A stretch of DNA of 64,000 bases from Fibrobacterota bacterium (GTDB lineage: Bacteria > Fibrobacterota > Chitinivibrionia > Chitinivibrionales > Chitinispirillaceae). Within the stretch, counting starts at the first letter, position 1, and the number at the start of each line of letters is the position of its first letter. The stretch is taken from positions 62,001 through 126,000 of the forward strand of contig JAEYNR010000061.1 of the NCBI GenBank assembly GCA_023412475.1. The letters are read 5' to 3'. Made by a program: the position numbers and the translations under genes. The notes under the pieces were generated by a model. It did no database searches. It was not told the origin of the DNA and saw only the letters and a list, made by a program, of their open reading frames with translations. Positions 18,395 through 27,456 of this stretch are shown one piece after another.

Positions 18395-20539
18395 TCATTT
18401 CCGGGTAATAATTGGTAAAGCGATTGAAGCAGTAAGACTGGTAAGTCCAACGGCTCCACCCAAATAACAGAGATTTCTGGTGCTTTTGTAAGTATCCATG
18501 TCTTCTCTCAATTTGACAGTTTCTTTTTGATTTCTGGCAGCTTCATAAATCGGTTTGGTATCTTCAATCTGTTTATTAAAATAATAACCCACTCCAGCAC
18601 CTGCAGCAGTAAGAAGACTGGAACCCAATCTCCAGGCAAATACTGCAGCCCATCCTTTTTGTGCAGGATCGTCTTTTGCAACTACCACTACACGCCGTTC
18701 ATGTTTGCAGGACTCATAGATTTTTTTCACATCGTATCCATGAGTCGAGTTGGTGTCGATACCATTGACAAGATCGATTGCACGTTTGCAGTTCTGGTTG
18801 GCCACCTCGATTTTTGCCAGTCGAACCGATACTTCAGGATTTTTAAACTGTCTGGCCAGGAAAAGATCATACGCATCTTTTGCCTTGTCAGGCATGTTTA
18901 GAGATTCGTAAAGAAGCCCAGCCTTGAGCAGATAATCTTTATTGGCGGAATTGTTCATGTGAAACAGGGAGACATAGCATTCGGCAGCATCACTTTGGCG
19001 GTTCATTTTATCATAGAGCAGAGCAAGCTGAAGCCATGCATCTTCGTTATCCTGCTGAATTCCAAGGCTGTTATTAAATGCATCGATAGCTTCATCGTTG
19101 GCTCCCAATTCTGCATAACGCAGACCAAGTTCGTAGTAGTCACTTCTGTCCAGTTCTCGTCCGGAACTGGCTGCTTTTGACAGATAGTTGTTGGCCTGAG
19201 CGATGTTTTTAAGACCTATACTTACCAGAGCAAGTTCAAAATAGATATTTGCATCTTCACCACCTTTTTTCAGAATCGCCTGGTATTCGCTCTGTGCACG
19301 GCTAAGATCGTCTTTGGCCTCGTAAATACTTGCAATAACGGCACTGGCAGGCAGGTCAAGATCAGAATTTCTTTTTGCTTCTTCTGCCGCATCAAGAGCA
19401 TCATTGTAACTTTTCTGCATCCTATAATAATTGGCTATTTTCAAATACAGTCCCGGATAACCGCTTCCAAAAGTGGAAATAAGCTTTCTTTGATAATCTA
19501 ATGCTTGCTCAAATTGTCCGGCTCTTGCAAACGCATTAGCAGCCACGAATGCTGCCAGATGCATTTTTGAGTTATGTTTACTGATTTTTTCATAACCAGA
19601 GACTGCAGCTTCTGCTCTTTTTTTCGAATACTCGCCCTCTGAGACAATTTGTGATCCAAGTGCTTCGATCGCTTTGGAATTGTCTCCCAGGATATCTTCT
19701 GCAAGAACCTTATTGACACTGGTGGGAAGTGATGAAGTGATAGTAGAAGCAATGTCATTGACACACTCAAGCAAACCGGCTTCAAATTGGGAAAGGTCAA
19801 TTTCCTTTTTTTCAGCATATAGTTTCTGGTTGTCTGAAATTGAGTAAAGCTCAAGGGTATATTGAACTTTTTTACCTTGTGGTTCATATTCATGATAGAT
19901 CAGATATGTGGTACCCATTTTTTTTGCTGCTTCTATATAGGAAGCTCTGGAGATACGACGGGAAAAATCTCTATAATATTGAATATTATTTGCCATTCTC
20001 TCCTGAGGTATGACCTGGATCTGGGTAATTGCTCCGAGCTTAAAATGGAAGTAAGCTTCTGCAATAGCAGATATATACATGGTTTTTTGCTCACTGGAGT
20101 AGGGGGCGTATGTAGGCCGTGCAACCATTAGAAGCGGTGGGCCTGCCCTTTTAATGTTTTGTGAAACTACTGCCTGGTATGCTGGCTTTGGTTTAGCTTT
20201 AACCGGCTCAGAAACAGGAGTTGAGGAATATGATGGCTTCTGAACTGGTTCAGGTGGTTTGGAATAAGCCGGGGCAGCAGAAGGCTCCACTTGTTCTTTT
20301 ACCGGTTCTGCCACTTTTGTCTCTACAGGCTCCGGTTTAACCACCGGCTCTGTAACTACCGGTTCACTTTGGACAGGTTCAGAAAAAGACTCCTCCGCTT
20401 CATCTATTGAGAAATCAGGCCAGTCCTCGGTTTCAATATCAAAATCATCGTTTTGAGCAAAAATGATCTGATTCCCAATCAATGGTATTGAGGCGAAACC
20501 AAGTAAGAACATCAATTGAAACGCATAAATAAATCGCAT
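18395..20539 (-). CDS. exported TPR protein with Pro/Glu-rich linker
   Basis: 714 residues. A signal peptide (core FQLMFLLGFASIPLIG) is followed by an acidic Trp/Asp patch and about 80 residues of PVxxEPV-type repeats, a likely periplasm-spanning linker. Residues 130-260 resemble a small nucleotide-independent alpha/beta domain with KMGTTYLIYHEYEP, as in TolB-N-like lipoprotein partners. At least five TPR units follow (AYFELALVSIGLKN type), and the C-terminus has two hydrophobic stretches (AAGAGVGYYFN and LGGAVGLTSLTASIALP). The start has GGAAGGG seven bases upstream. Probably a scaffold in an envelope complex with the lipoprotein behind it; the function is not known. Confidence 0.75.
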   Translation of the reverse strand: MRFIYAFQLMFLLGFASIPLIGNQIIFAQNDDFDIETEDWPDFSIDEAEESFSEPVQSEPVVTEPVVKPEPVETKVAEPVKEQVEPSAAPAYSKPPEPVQKPSYSSTPVSEPVKAKPKPAYQAVVSQNIKRAGPPLLMVARPTYAPYSSEQKTMYISAIAEAYFHFKLGAITQIQVIPQERMANNIQYYRDFSRRISRASYIEAAKKMGTTYLIYHEYEPQGKKVQYTLELYSISDNQKLYAEKKEIDLSQFEAGLLECVNDIASTITSSLPTSVNKVLAEDILGDNSKAIEALGSQIVSEGEYSKKRAEAAVSGYEKISKHNSKMHLAAFVAANAFARAGQFEQALDYQRKLISTFGSGYPGLYLKIANYYRMQKSYNDALDAAEEAKRNSDLDLPASAVIASIYEAKDDLSRAQSEYQAILKKGGEDANIYFELALVSIGLKNIAQANNYLSKAASSGRELDRSDYYELGLRYAELGANDEAIDAFNNSLGIQQDNEDAWLQLALLYDKMNRQSDAAECYVSLFHMNNSANKDYLLKAGLLYESLNMPDKAKDAYDLFLARQFKNPEVSVRLAKIEVANQNCKRAIDLVNGIDTNSTHGYDVKKIYESCKHERRVVVVAKDDPAQKGWAAVFAWRLGSSLLTAAGAGVGYYFNKQIEDTKPIYEAARNQKETVKLREDMDTYKSTRNLCYLGGAVGLTSLTASIALPIITRK

Positions 20540-20790
20540 ACAACTACCCTTCCAGCTAGCAATTCTTTGTGCCCGATTTAGTGCAGAAACGCTTCCCTGC
20601 AGTTCAATCGCTTTTGCATCAAATTCAGTTGCGGTCTAAAACTTAATTTCAAAATAGTATTTTGTATACATAATTGATATTAATTTCATTCATTCTCTCT
20701 GTTCAACAGGCTTAGCTGAACAGTTTTAGTCTTCAAAAGATCAGAAAAGCTGAAGCTGCCTAGAAGATCTAACCCCAAGCAGTTTCAATT

Positions 20791-22119
20791 TTATTTGATG
20801 GTTTTTCTCAGTGTCTGAAAACCATAATGAGCAATAAGCTGATCCAACAATACTATAGCAGCATAGTTTTCAGCAACCGGCCAGATACGAGCTACTATCG
20901 TCGGATCTCGACGGGTGATCGCAGCCAATTCCTTGTTTTCAAGGGTGTATTTGTCGATCGTAGTCTGTTTTTTATCGATGGTAGGGGTACCTTTGACAGC
21001 TATTTTGGCAACGATGTTTTGGCCTGTGGCTAACCCGCCAGTTATACCACCAGCATTATTTGAATCGAAAATTACTTTGTTACTCTCAGAATGCATGCGA
21101 TCATTGGACTGGTACCCGGTCATATCCTTAACCGCAAATCCTGCACCAATTTCAACCCCTTTAACCGCTCCAAGCCCAAGTAGTCTTCCTAATTCTGCAT
21201 CAAGTTTATTAAAAACCGGTTCACCAAGACCTGCCGGAACTCCTGTAGCAACCACCTCCACAATACCTCCTGCAGAATCTCCTGTTGCTGAAATCCGATT
21301 AACCGCATCAAGCATCTGTTGGGCCGTTTCAATGTCAGGACAATTCACCACCGAATGTACATCGTATTTTTCCCTTATTTTCTGATGATCCACTGCCGGT
21401 GCTTTATCCCGGATAGCATCAATTTCCTGTTCGATTTGAGCAAAGATGCTCATCTTTTGCAGAAAACGCATAGACATATTGATGCGGTTTTTAACATAGA
21501 CCTCCTGATAAAAAGGATCATAGTCACAGCGCATCTTTTTATAAGATTCACATTTATCCTGGACAATCCGGTAGTCCATATCAGGGCAGCGCACTCCAGC
21601 CATTTCTTTTACATAAGAAAACACCTGGATTCCCGAATATGCAAGAACCTTTTTTGCCACAAACCCGGCAGCCACTATAGCTGAGGTGTATCTGCCGCTG
21701 AAAATCCCGGCACCGATAGAATCATCATCAGGTCCGTATTTCATAAAGGATGCATAGGAGGCATGGCCAGGACGGGGAGTTCTATTAGTATCCTGGTATT
21801 GTTTTATATGTATAAAATGCCTATCCAGATTTGGTATGAGGATAGCAAGAGGAGTTCCATTGGTATGGTTTTCATTACCGGCATTTTCGATGGTGTCTGC
21901 GGCATTGAGCCCGGTGTAGATTACCGGAAGATCCGGCTCTTTTCGTGGAGAGGAAAGCTCGTCTGCACCCGGTTTCCTTAAGAGCAAATCTCCATATATT
22001 TCCTGCTCTGAAACAAGCATCCCTGAGGGAATCCCCTGAATAACTGATGTCAAACCTTCCTGGTAAGAGCCACCTGAGACTGTGACCTGAAAGAGTTTGC
22101 CAATGTGACATCCAAACAT
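20791..22119 (-). CDS. divergent chorismate synthase family protein
   Basis: 442 residues, longer than the usual 360-390. Family landmarks are clear: RKPGADELSSPRKEPDLP, NRTPRPGHASYASFMKYG (equivalent to RPGHADY, with the second catalytic His), TGVPAGLGEPVFNKLDAE, GAVKGVEIGAGF and SNNAGGITGGLATGQ. However, the signature GESHG near the N-terminus is replaced by GGSYQEG, losing the first catalytic His, and RSSARET is replaced by IFSGRYT. About 40 residues are inserted after the RPGH region (around RIVQDKCESYKKMRCDYD). It could be an altered-function paralogue or this lineage's own enzyme; no other shikimate gene is nearby. Confidence 0.75.
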   Translation of the reverse strand: MFGCHIGKLFQVTVSGGSYQEGLTSVIQGIPSGMLVSEQEIYGDLLLRKPGADELSSPRKEPDLPVIYTGLNAADTIENAGNENHTNGTPLAILIPNLDRHFIHIKQYQDTNRTPRPGHASYASFMKYGPDDDSIGAGIFSGRYTSAIVAAGFVAKKVLAYSGIQVFSYVKEMAGVRCPDMDYRIVQDKCESYKKMRCDYDPFYQEVYVKNRINMSMRFLQKMSIFAQIEQEIDAIRDKAPAVDHQKIREKYDVHSVVNCPDIETAQQMLDAVNRISATGDSAGGIVEVVATGVPAGLGEPVFNKLDAELGRLLGLGAVKGVEIGAGFAVKDMTGYQSNDRMHSESNKVIFDSNNAGGITGGLATGQNIVAKIAVKGTPTIDKKQTTIDKYTLENKELAAITRRDPTIVARIWPVAENYAAIVLLDQLIAHYGFQTLRKTIK

Positions 22120-22489
22120 GTTTTATCCCCTTTATATGATAGAAAAACGGCTGTTTATTTGTTGTCAGAGCTGTACTGTCAGACTAAAAAGAGTCAAATT
22201 TTCTATTCTAATGGCTAAAAATACATTACGTTCTTAAAAAATCAATTCTGTAGAAGTAAAAAAAAGCAGCTTTCTTAAGGGCATTGAAAAAATATGAAAA
22301 AAGACACTATTAAGGTGAAAAAACGGCTGTATCTTTGGGAAAAAAAATCGAAATCATAAGCTCGAAATTCGAAACCAAATCCAAATTGCTGATTATCAAG
22401 AGCAAATACTAAATTATAAGGAATGAATTAACCGTTTTTTTTAGCTTCAATCGAATCGAGCCCAATCATTAAAAAGGAGCCTCTTTTTC
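22120..22489. other. 370-base intergenic region, AT-rich, no gene seen
   Basis: Divergent genes flank it, so it should contain promoters for both. There are A-tracts and a degenerate series of short AAATC/AAACC-like words but no clear hairpin, tRNA or small open frame. Confidence 0.5.
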
Positions 22490-22744
22490 ATGGACTCAGT
22501 TACCTTTATAGGTCTTGTTGCCGGAACATTTACCACCATATCATTTTTCCCTCAGCTAATCCGGGTATGTAAAACCCGCTCAACCAGAGATATCTCCTTA
22601 TGGATGTTTCTGCTTTTTACCATCGGAGTTCTCTTATGGCTAATATATGGAATTTATCTGCAACAGTGGCCGGTAATTTTATCCAATCTGCTGACCCTGA
22701 TTTCAGCAGTCGTCATTCTATGCTTTAAACTGAAGTATAAATAA
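22490..22744 (+). CDS. SemiSWEET sugar transporter (MtN3/PQ-loop family)
   Basis: 84 residues with three membrane segments (about 4-20, 36-56 and 62-79), the size of bacterial SemiSWEETs, which dimerise in the inner membrane to carry mono- or disaccharides. The family PQ motif appears as FFPQLIRVCKTRSTRDIS, followed by SLWMF. ATG 22490 has AAGGAG ten bases upstream. It stands alone. The sugar carried cannot be predicted. Confidence 0.9.
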   Translation: MDSVTFIGLVAGTFTTISFFPQLIRVCKTRSTRDISLWMFLLFTIGVLLWLIYGIYLQQWPVILSNLLTLISAVVILCFKLKYK

Positions 22745-22883
22745 GAGGACGTGAAAGGATCTCAGATCTGAGATGTAAGATTACTGATTTTTTGAAGAGT
22801 TCAAATCTTAAATCTTAAATCTGAAGTCCTAAATATAAAGCCCTAAATATAGAATCTCAAACCTCAAATCTCAACTCAAACGC

Positions 22884-23144
22884 CTATCTGAATCTGTTCT
22901 CCAGCATCTGCCGCATGGCTTCCTGATCAAGAATCAACGAACCGGCCACATGAGGAGAGTTCTGCAATGCTTTTGGTGGGGTTCCCTCCTCATCAACACT
23001 ACCTTTTACCAGAATCAGAATCTCCACTTCCTGTCCGATAAGCTTTCTTATTTCAGGGCAGGATATCACTAACTTTTCAGAATTGATTTTTTGTTTTAAA
23101 CGAATAGCAGTCTCCATTTTGACATACTCCTTTTTTTGATACAT
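22884..23144 (-). CDS. small protein, antitoxin-like (DUF2281-type resemblance)
   Basis: 86 residues. The central part (SEKLVISCPEIRKLIGQEVE then ILILV) resembles the N-terminal beta-hairpin of small orphan antitoxin-like proteins that read KLVIxLPExxxLxGKEVEI. ATG 23144 has a very strong site (TAAGGAGG, eight bases upstream); a second in-frame ATG at 23117 also has AAAGGAG, so two products are possible. No toxin gene is adjacent. The region before it (22745-22880) consists of degenerate AAATCTTA-like words. Confidence 0.6.
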   Translation of the reverse strand: MYQKKEYVKMETAIRLKQKINSEKLVISCPEIRKLIGQEVEILILVKGSVDEEGTPPKALQNSPHVAGSLILDQEAMRQMLENRFR

Positions 23145-23281
23145 ATAAAATTCCTCCTTAAAATATTATATTTATGCATTCCTATTTTTCTATTGAATTC
23201 AAGGTGTTGCCCTTGACACTGGTAAATTATAATGTAGATGTATTTAAGCCTCTACGGAAAAAAAATCAATCTATGGAGTTA

Positions 23282-24184
23282 CTATTTTCTTGCTCTGCTG
23301 GAAAAATTGATACCAATTCCTGCACCCATAGACTGTTTAAATTTCGCATCTGCACTAGTTTCTCTGTCATAAACTACAATAATGTGGTAATTAAATAGAA
23401 TATTTTTGGTTATATTCAAATTAACAGAACTCTCAAGATTTAAATCTGGATAACGCCATAAATCTTCTGTTGAGGACTTATTCGCACTTGAGCTTATAAA
23501 AGCCTGATAAAGACACAGCTTTGTTGAAAAACGGAAGAAGTTTGTGCTTCGAAACCGCAGTTCAGAAACCAGTTCTGCACCTCCATCATTGATTATTTTG
23601 GTCCCAATATACGCAGGATGTACCGAATTACCAGCATACAACAGGTAATTCATATCTATTTTCTGCCTTAATGCAGAACCCAGGCGGAAATTCCAGAACA
23701 CATTTCCAGTTTTTATCAGATCTCGCGCAAGACCGAAACTTTCAGTAATCTCAAGCGGATTAATATAAGTAATGTGATCATCATTGTGGTTATCCAGAAA
23801 TTGACTGTTTATACTCCAGGATGCATACGGGTCGATAAACCCTCCGAACTTGAATTTTAAAAGCGCCAAAAAACTTACATTATCGGATGATTTTTCCGGT
23901 GATGACCACTTTTTGCTCTTTTTGTTCTGCACTCTGGTTTGACCAAAGGCCAGTTTCAGGGTGTTTTCCGATAATATCCAGTCATTGAGCTGGCGTTTCC
24001 AGATTCCATTGAGTTTTGAAACCCAGATGATAGAACCGGCACTTGAACCTGTCCAATTATCACTGAAAGTATTAAGTGTGATAAGAAAATTTCCATCAAT
24101 TGAATAGTGCCAACTGCTGTCTTTAGCCATACTGCAAAAGAAGCAGAAAAAAACCAATAAAAAACAACGGTGAAAAGATTTCAT
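23282..24184 (-). CDS. outer-membrane beta-barrel protein (DUF3078-like)
   Basis: 300 residues with a signal peptide (core CFLLVFFCFFCSMA). The mature protein is made of amphipathic strands with aromatic girdles. The opening segment (ITLNTFSDNWTGSSAGSIIW, then LNGIWKRQLNDWILSENTL and AFGQTRVQ) has the order of the DUF3078 family of FCB-group bacteria, which are poorly understood outer-membrane proteins. The C-terminus ends GAGIGINFSSRARK without a terminal aromatic. It is a single gene; 24185-24475 holds no gene. Confidence 0.7.
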   Translation of the reverse strand: MKSFHRCFLLVFFCFFCSMAKDSSWHYSIDGNFLITLNTFSDNWTGSSAGSIIWVSKLNGIWKRQLNDWILSENTLKLAFGQTRVQNKKSKKWSSPEKSSDNVSFLALLKFKFGGFIDPYASWSINSQFLDNHNDDHITYINPLEITESFGLARDLIKTGNVFWNFRLGSALRQKIDMNYLLYAGNSVHPAYIGTKIINDGGAELVSELRFRSTNFFRFSTKLCLYQAFISSSANKSSTEDLWRYPDLNLESSVNLNITKNILFNYHIIVVYDRETSADAKFKQSMGAGIGINFSSRARK

Positions 24185-24475
24185 TTATTTTCACATTCAG
24201 ATCCGTGTTTAATGCTTCCATACTTTCTATCCCAGTAGTCTTTCTCAGTCTACATCAAGGCTGGGGGAAATAATTTGGGATAGGCCAGACTGACTTTTTC
24301 TAAGTTCCCTATTGATTCGCCCTGGTTCCAGGTCATATAAATGGAAGCTAATTACAATGAAATATAAAAATGGAGCATGCTTTGTAGTTTATGCAAGTAA
24401 TTGTTATCAGGGTAATTACGTGCTGGTTCACAAGGTATGCTTTAAATCTTTGGCTCGCATAAAAAAGGTAAAAAA

Positions 24476-25687
24476 ATGAAACAGAAACTGAAGAATCGCT
24501 TTGCCAGGTATGTAGTAATTGATACTCAATCTGATCAGGAAGCACTTACCTTTCCCAGTTCTGAAAAACAGTTTATTCTGGCCAACATTCTGGCAAATGA
24601 ACTAAAAGAGTTAGGGCTTAAGGATGTATCTGTGGACAAGTTTTGTTATGTGATGGCTACCCTTCCTTCAAACTGCACAAAAGATGCTCCCAAAATAGGT
24701 TTGATTGCTCATCTGGACACTTCACCATCATTATCCGGCGAGAATGTCAGGACAATGATAATAGAAAATTATACAGGAGGGGATTACACTATAAACGAAG
24801 CTCTGGGAGTGGAGTTGCGTGAATCAGAGTGTGCTGAGCTTAAGAAATGTATTGGCCACACTTTAATTACATCAGATGGAAACACTCTTCTGGGGGCAGA
24901 TGATAAGGCTGGAATTGCAGTGATTATGACTGTTATCGAGTATCTGGTGGAAAATCCAGACATAACCCATGGAGAGATAAAGATTGCATTTACTCCGGAT
25001 GAAGAGATAGGGCAGGGAGCGGATCATTTCGATCTTAAGAAGTTTGGTGCAGATTTCGCCTACACCGTTGATGGTGGTTTTACAGGGGAACTGAATAAAG
25101 AGACATTTTCCGCAGATGGGGCCATAATTGAGATAATTGGGCGCGATATTCATCCTGGGACTGCCAAAGGTGTAATGGTTAATTCGATCCGAGCTATGGC
25201 TGAGATTATCAGAAGGCTTCCACAGAAAATGGCACCTGAGAGCACCGATGGCTACCAGCCTTTTATTCATCCCACAAGCGCTCAAGGGGATGTTTCTTCT
25301 TCGGTGATAAAGCTTATTCTCAGAGATTTTGATACTGAGGGATTGAAGGTGCATCGGTTTATTCTGGAGACAATCATAAAAGAAGTAAAGGTGATATTTC
25401 CAGAAAATGAGATCAGACTGTCTGTAAGTGAAACCTACCGAAATATGGCTGAAGAGCTGGCCAAATATCCATATGTAACCGATCGGTTATGGGATGCCGC
25501 TTTAAAAAGCGGTTTAAAGCCATTCTGGAAACCGATACGTGGTGGAACTGATGGGTCACGGTTAACAGCCATGGGACTTCCTACTCCAAATATGTTTACC
25601 GGCAGCGGAAATCATCATAGCAGAGCGGAGTGGTGCTCGGTCGATGCGATGGAGAAAGCTGTAGAATGTATTGTTAATCTCCTGTAG
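24476..25687 (+). CDS. pepT: peptidase T (tripeptide aminopeptidase, M20 family)
   Basis: 403 residues, the family size. A cytosolic di-zinc enzyme removing the N-terminal residue of tripeptides. Zinc and catalytic motifs are present: GLIAHLDTSPS, DGNTLLGADDKAGIAV, FTPDEEIGQGADHF, VDGG, GRDIHPGTAKG and near the end IRGGTDGSRL with SGNHHSRAEW. ATG 24476 has AAAGG upstream. A double palindrome at 25687..25730 overlaps its stop and may act as terminator. It is the last intact gene before a stretch of decayed mobile and defence genes. Confidence 0.96.
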   Translation: MKQKLKNRFARYVVIDTQSDQEALTFPSSEKQFILANILANELKELGLKDVSVDKFCYVMATLPSNCTKDAPKIGLIAHLDTSPSLSGENVRTMIIENYTGGDYTINEALGVELRESECAELKKCIGHTLITSDGNTLLGADDKAGIAVIMTVIEYLVENPDITHGEIKIAFTPDEEIGQGADHFDLKKFGADFAYTVDGGFTGELNKETFSADGAIIEIIGRDIHPGTAKGVMVNSIRAMAEIIRRLPQKMAPESTDGYQPFIHPTSAQGDVSSSVIKLILRDFDTEGLKVHRFILETIIKEVKVIFPENEIRLSVSETYRNMAEELAKYPYVTDRLWDAALKSGLKPFWKPIRGGTDGSRLTAMGLPTPNMFTGSGNHHSRAEWCSVDAMEKAVECIVNLL

Positions 25688-25730
25688 GGGGCACTCTTGT
25701 GGTGCCCCGGGCACCCACAAGGGGTGCCCC
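25687..25730. repeat. REP-like double palindrome
   Basis: Two hairpins side by side: GGGGCAC/GTGCCCC around TCTTGTG, and GGGCACCC/GGGTGCCC around ACAAG. It lies between pepT and a REP-associated transposase remnant. A related palindrome with the same CCTTGTGG core is at 48643..48665, so this is probably a dispersed REP element mobilised by that transposase family. Confidence 0.6.
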
Positions 25731-25809
25731 GACAGACGATTCCGACGACCAAAGAAAACGAAACTTCTTTTCAAAACAAATTAATTCTAAAAGATCGGAG
25801 CAAAAGATT

Positions 25810-26300
25810 ATGAAAAATCAAAAAATCCGATACAATTCAGAAATCCATCACCGCAGATCGATTCGTCTCAAAGAATATAATTATTCATCACCGGGATACT
25901 ATTTTGTTACCGTTTGCACACAGTATCGCTATTGTCTGTTTGGCAGAGTAATCAATGGTCAAATGCAATTGAACGACGCAGGGAAGATGGTTGATTATCA
26001 ATGGACAATATTATCAAACCGGTTTCATAATATCCAGATAGATGAATATGTAGTTATGCCGAACCATTTTCATGCATTTTGCAAATAGTCCCCAATGTCG
26101 CAGAAACCGTAGGGGGGGTAAACCTAGTGGTTACCCCCCCAAAAAAAACATTAGGCGAAATGTTCGGTGCATATCAATCAATTGTCACAGTCGAATATAT
26201 TCATGGCGTAAAAACAAAAAATTGGCAACCATTTTACAATAAATTATGGGAACGCAATTATTGGGAACATATCATCCGTAATGAAGGCGAATTATCGTAT
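25810..26300 (+). pseudogene. REP-associated tyrosine transposase (RAYT, IS200-like), frameshifted
   Basis: ATG 25810 (GGAG upstream) opens a Y1-transposase frame with RRSIRLKEYNYSSPGYYFVT, VCTQYRYCLFG and the HUH-type MPNHFHA. The frame then ends at a TAG (26086) because one base is missing near 26077. Adding a base restores HAILQIVPNVAETV and leads into TLGEMFGAYQSIVTVEY and LWERNYWEHIIRNEGEL, the normal RAYT C-terminal half. The normal last 20-30 residues are lost where an ISKra4 fragment begins. A palindrome (GGGGGGGTAA with its complement, 26112..26140) lies in the middle of the coding remnant. Confidence 0.85.
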
Positions 26301-26310
26301 TAGATGTACA

Positions 26311-26592
26311 CTTACAGGAAAGCGGAAGAAGGAATTGAAAACTGAGATTACATTTTTCAGGAAAAACAAAAAACTTATGAAATATTACGATTTTAACAAA
26401 CGAGGTCTACCGATTGGAAGTGGCCCCATAGAAGCAGCCGCAAAAACTATTGTCCGACAAAGAATGTGCCGCAGCGGAATGAGCTGGAGTTGTGAAAAAG
26501 GACAATATGTATTAACTGTCAGAGCGTATGTTAAATCCGGTTTATGGGATAAGGTCTGGGAACAATACATAAATTTGAAAAAAGTAGCATAA
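26311..26592 (+). pseudogene. ISKra4-family transposase, C-terminal fragment
   Basis: The frame ending at 26592 has the ISKra4 C-terminal signature: YYDFNKRGLPIGSGPIEAA, then KTIVRQRMCRSGMSWS and GQYVLTVRAYVKSGLWDKVW. Only about 90 of the usual 400 or so residues remain. It is joined directly to the truncated 3' end of the RAYT gene, so no start or N-terminal domains exist. No terminal inverted repeats were recognised. Confidence 0.8.
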
Positions 26593-26684
26593 ATTTACTA
26601 TCGGGATGCCTAAAATTGAGGCTGCACCCTTAAATAGCAAACACTCTGCATTCCTGTCTGATCTGCGAAGCTTAATGATTCCGT

Positions 26685-26930
26685 TCATGCATAAACTGAC
26701 TTCGCTTCCCCATCCCTGACAGGTGAACCGCACTCCTCTTTACTACTTGCCAATACTCCGCCAATGCCTAATTTGAATTGAAGGCTGAAGCGGCCATAAG
26801 AAAACCCGGGCATGATACCAATTTCGCCAACACCTTTTGTAGTTTTATATTTTTCAACTTCATGGCTGTAAGTATTGTAAGGATAATAATATTGTGGATT
26901 AAATCTAACGTAACTGGATTCGGTACGATT
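26685..26930 (-). pseudogene. outer-membrane protein fragment (minus strand)
   Basis: About 80 codons are open on the minus strand and read like a beta-barrel protein: SSYVRFNPQYYYPYNTYSHE, then GVGEIGIMPGFSYGRFSLQF and KLGIGGVLASS, ending at TGA 26685-26687. There is no start codon; the 5' end is cut at about 26930, where an ISKra4 fragment on the other strand begins. The amino-acid pattern (Tyr/Gly/Phe alternation) supports former coding, but no family can be named. Confidence 0.4.
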
Positions 26931-26936
26931 TTAGTT

Positions 26937-27233
26937 GAACGTACCATGTATTATGATGAGATAAATAAAGGCAGCTATTATTACCCCATAGACAGGGCAC
27001 TTGGACTTGAAAAGGATGATTTTGCAACGCTTGAGACACGGGAAATGCTTCTTTTTGCAGCTTCGACTAATGTACCTTCTGAAATTGAAGTACTGTTGAA
27101 AAAATCCAGTTTATGCCGGCCATCCCGAACTGCAATTCAAAACGTTATAAACCGTGACGGCCAGCAAATGGAATCTTTGCGAGAAAAAATAGCACAGAAT
27201 GTTTTTAACAGCTCCCGGACCATTGCTTATTAA
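26937..27233 (+). pseudogene. ISKra4-family transposase, N-terminal-side fragment
   Basis: The frame around TMYYDEINKGSYYYPIDRAL and GLEKDDFATLETREMLLF, followed by ASTNVPSEIEVLLKKSS, matches the part of ISKra4 transposases just before the catalytic core (pattern YxPLDxALGL). It lies downstream of a C-terminal fragment, so the two come from different copies or a rearranged one. The frame closes at 27233 without any catalytic region. Confidence 0.65.
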
Positions 27234-27456
27234 TAAGCAGAAAACAACCAATACTATAGCCCCGGATCAGAGTAGACCTTTATCCAAACAGGTTCATGCA
27301 TTATTTTGTGTCTAATACAACTACTGTTCTGGTCAATAGTGAAAAAGCAATTTATTTACGCTATTGTTAGAAACCCGCTTAACACTCTCGGTTGATATTG
27401 ATGTCATGTCTATACAAAACCGAAAGGATGCGAACCAGTAAGGGAATGGCTTGTTT

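Noticed and set aside
19498..19893. 131-codon frame inside the TPR gene
   Set aside because: Alternative frame of a clear TPR protein on the same strand; no start site.
24872..25354. 160-codon minus-strand frame in pepT
   Set aside because: Antisense to a well-conserved enzyme; no supporting signals.
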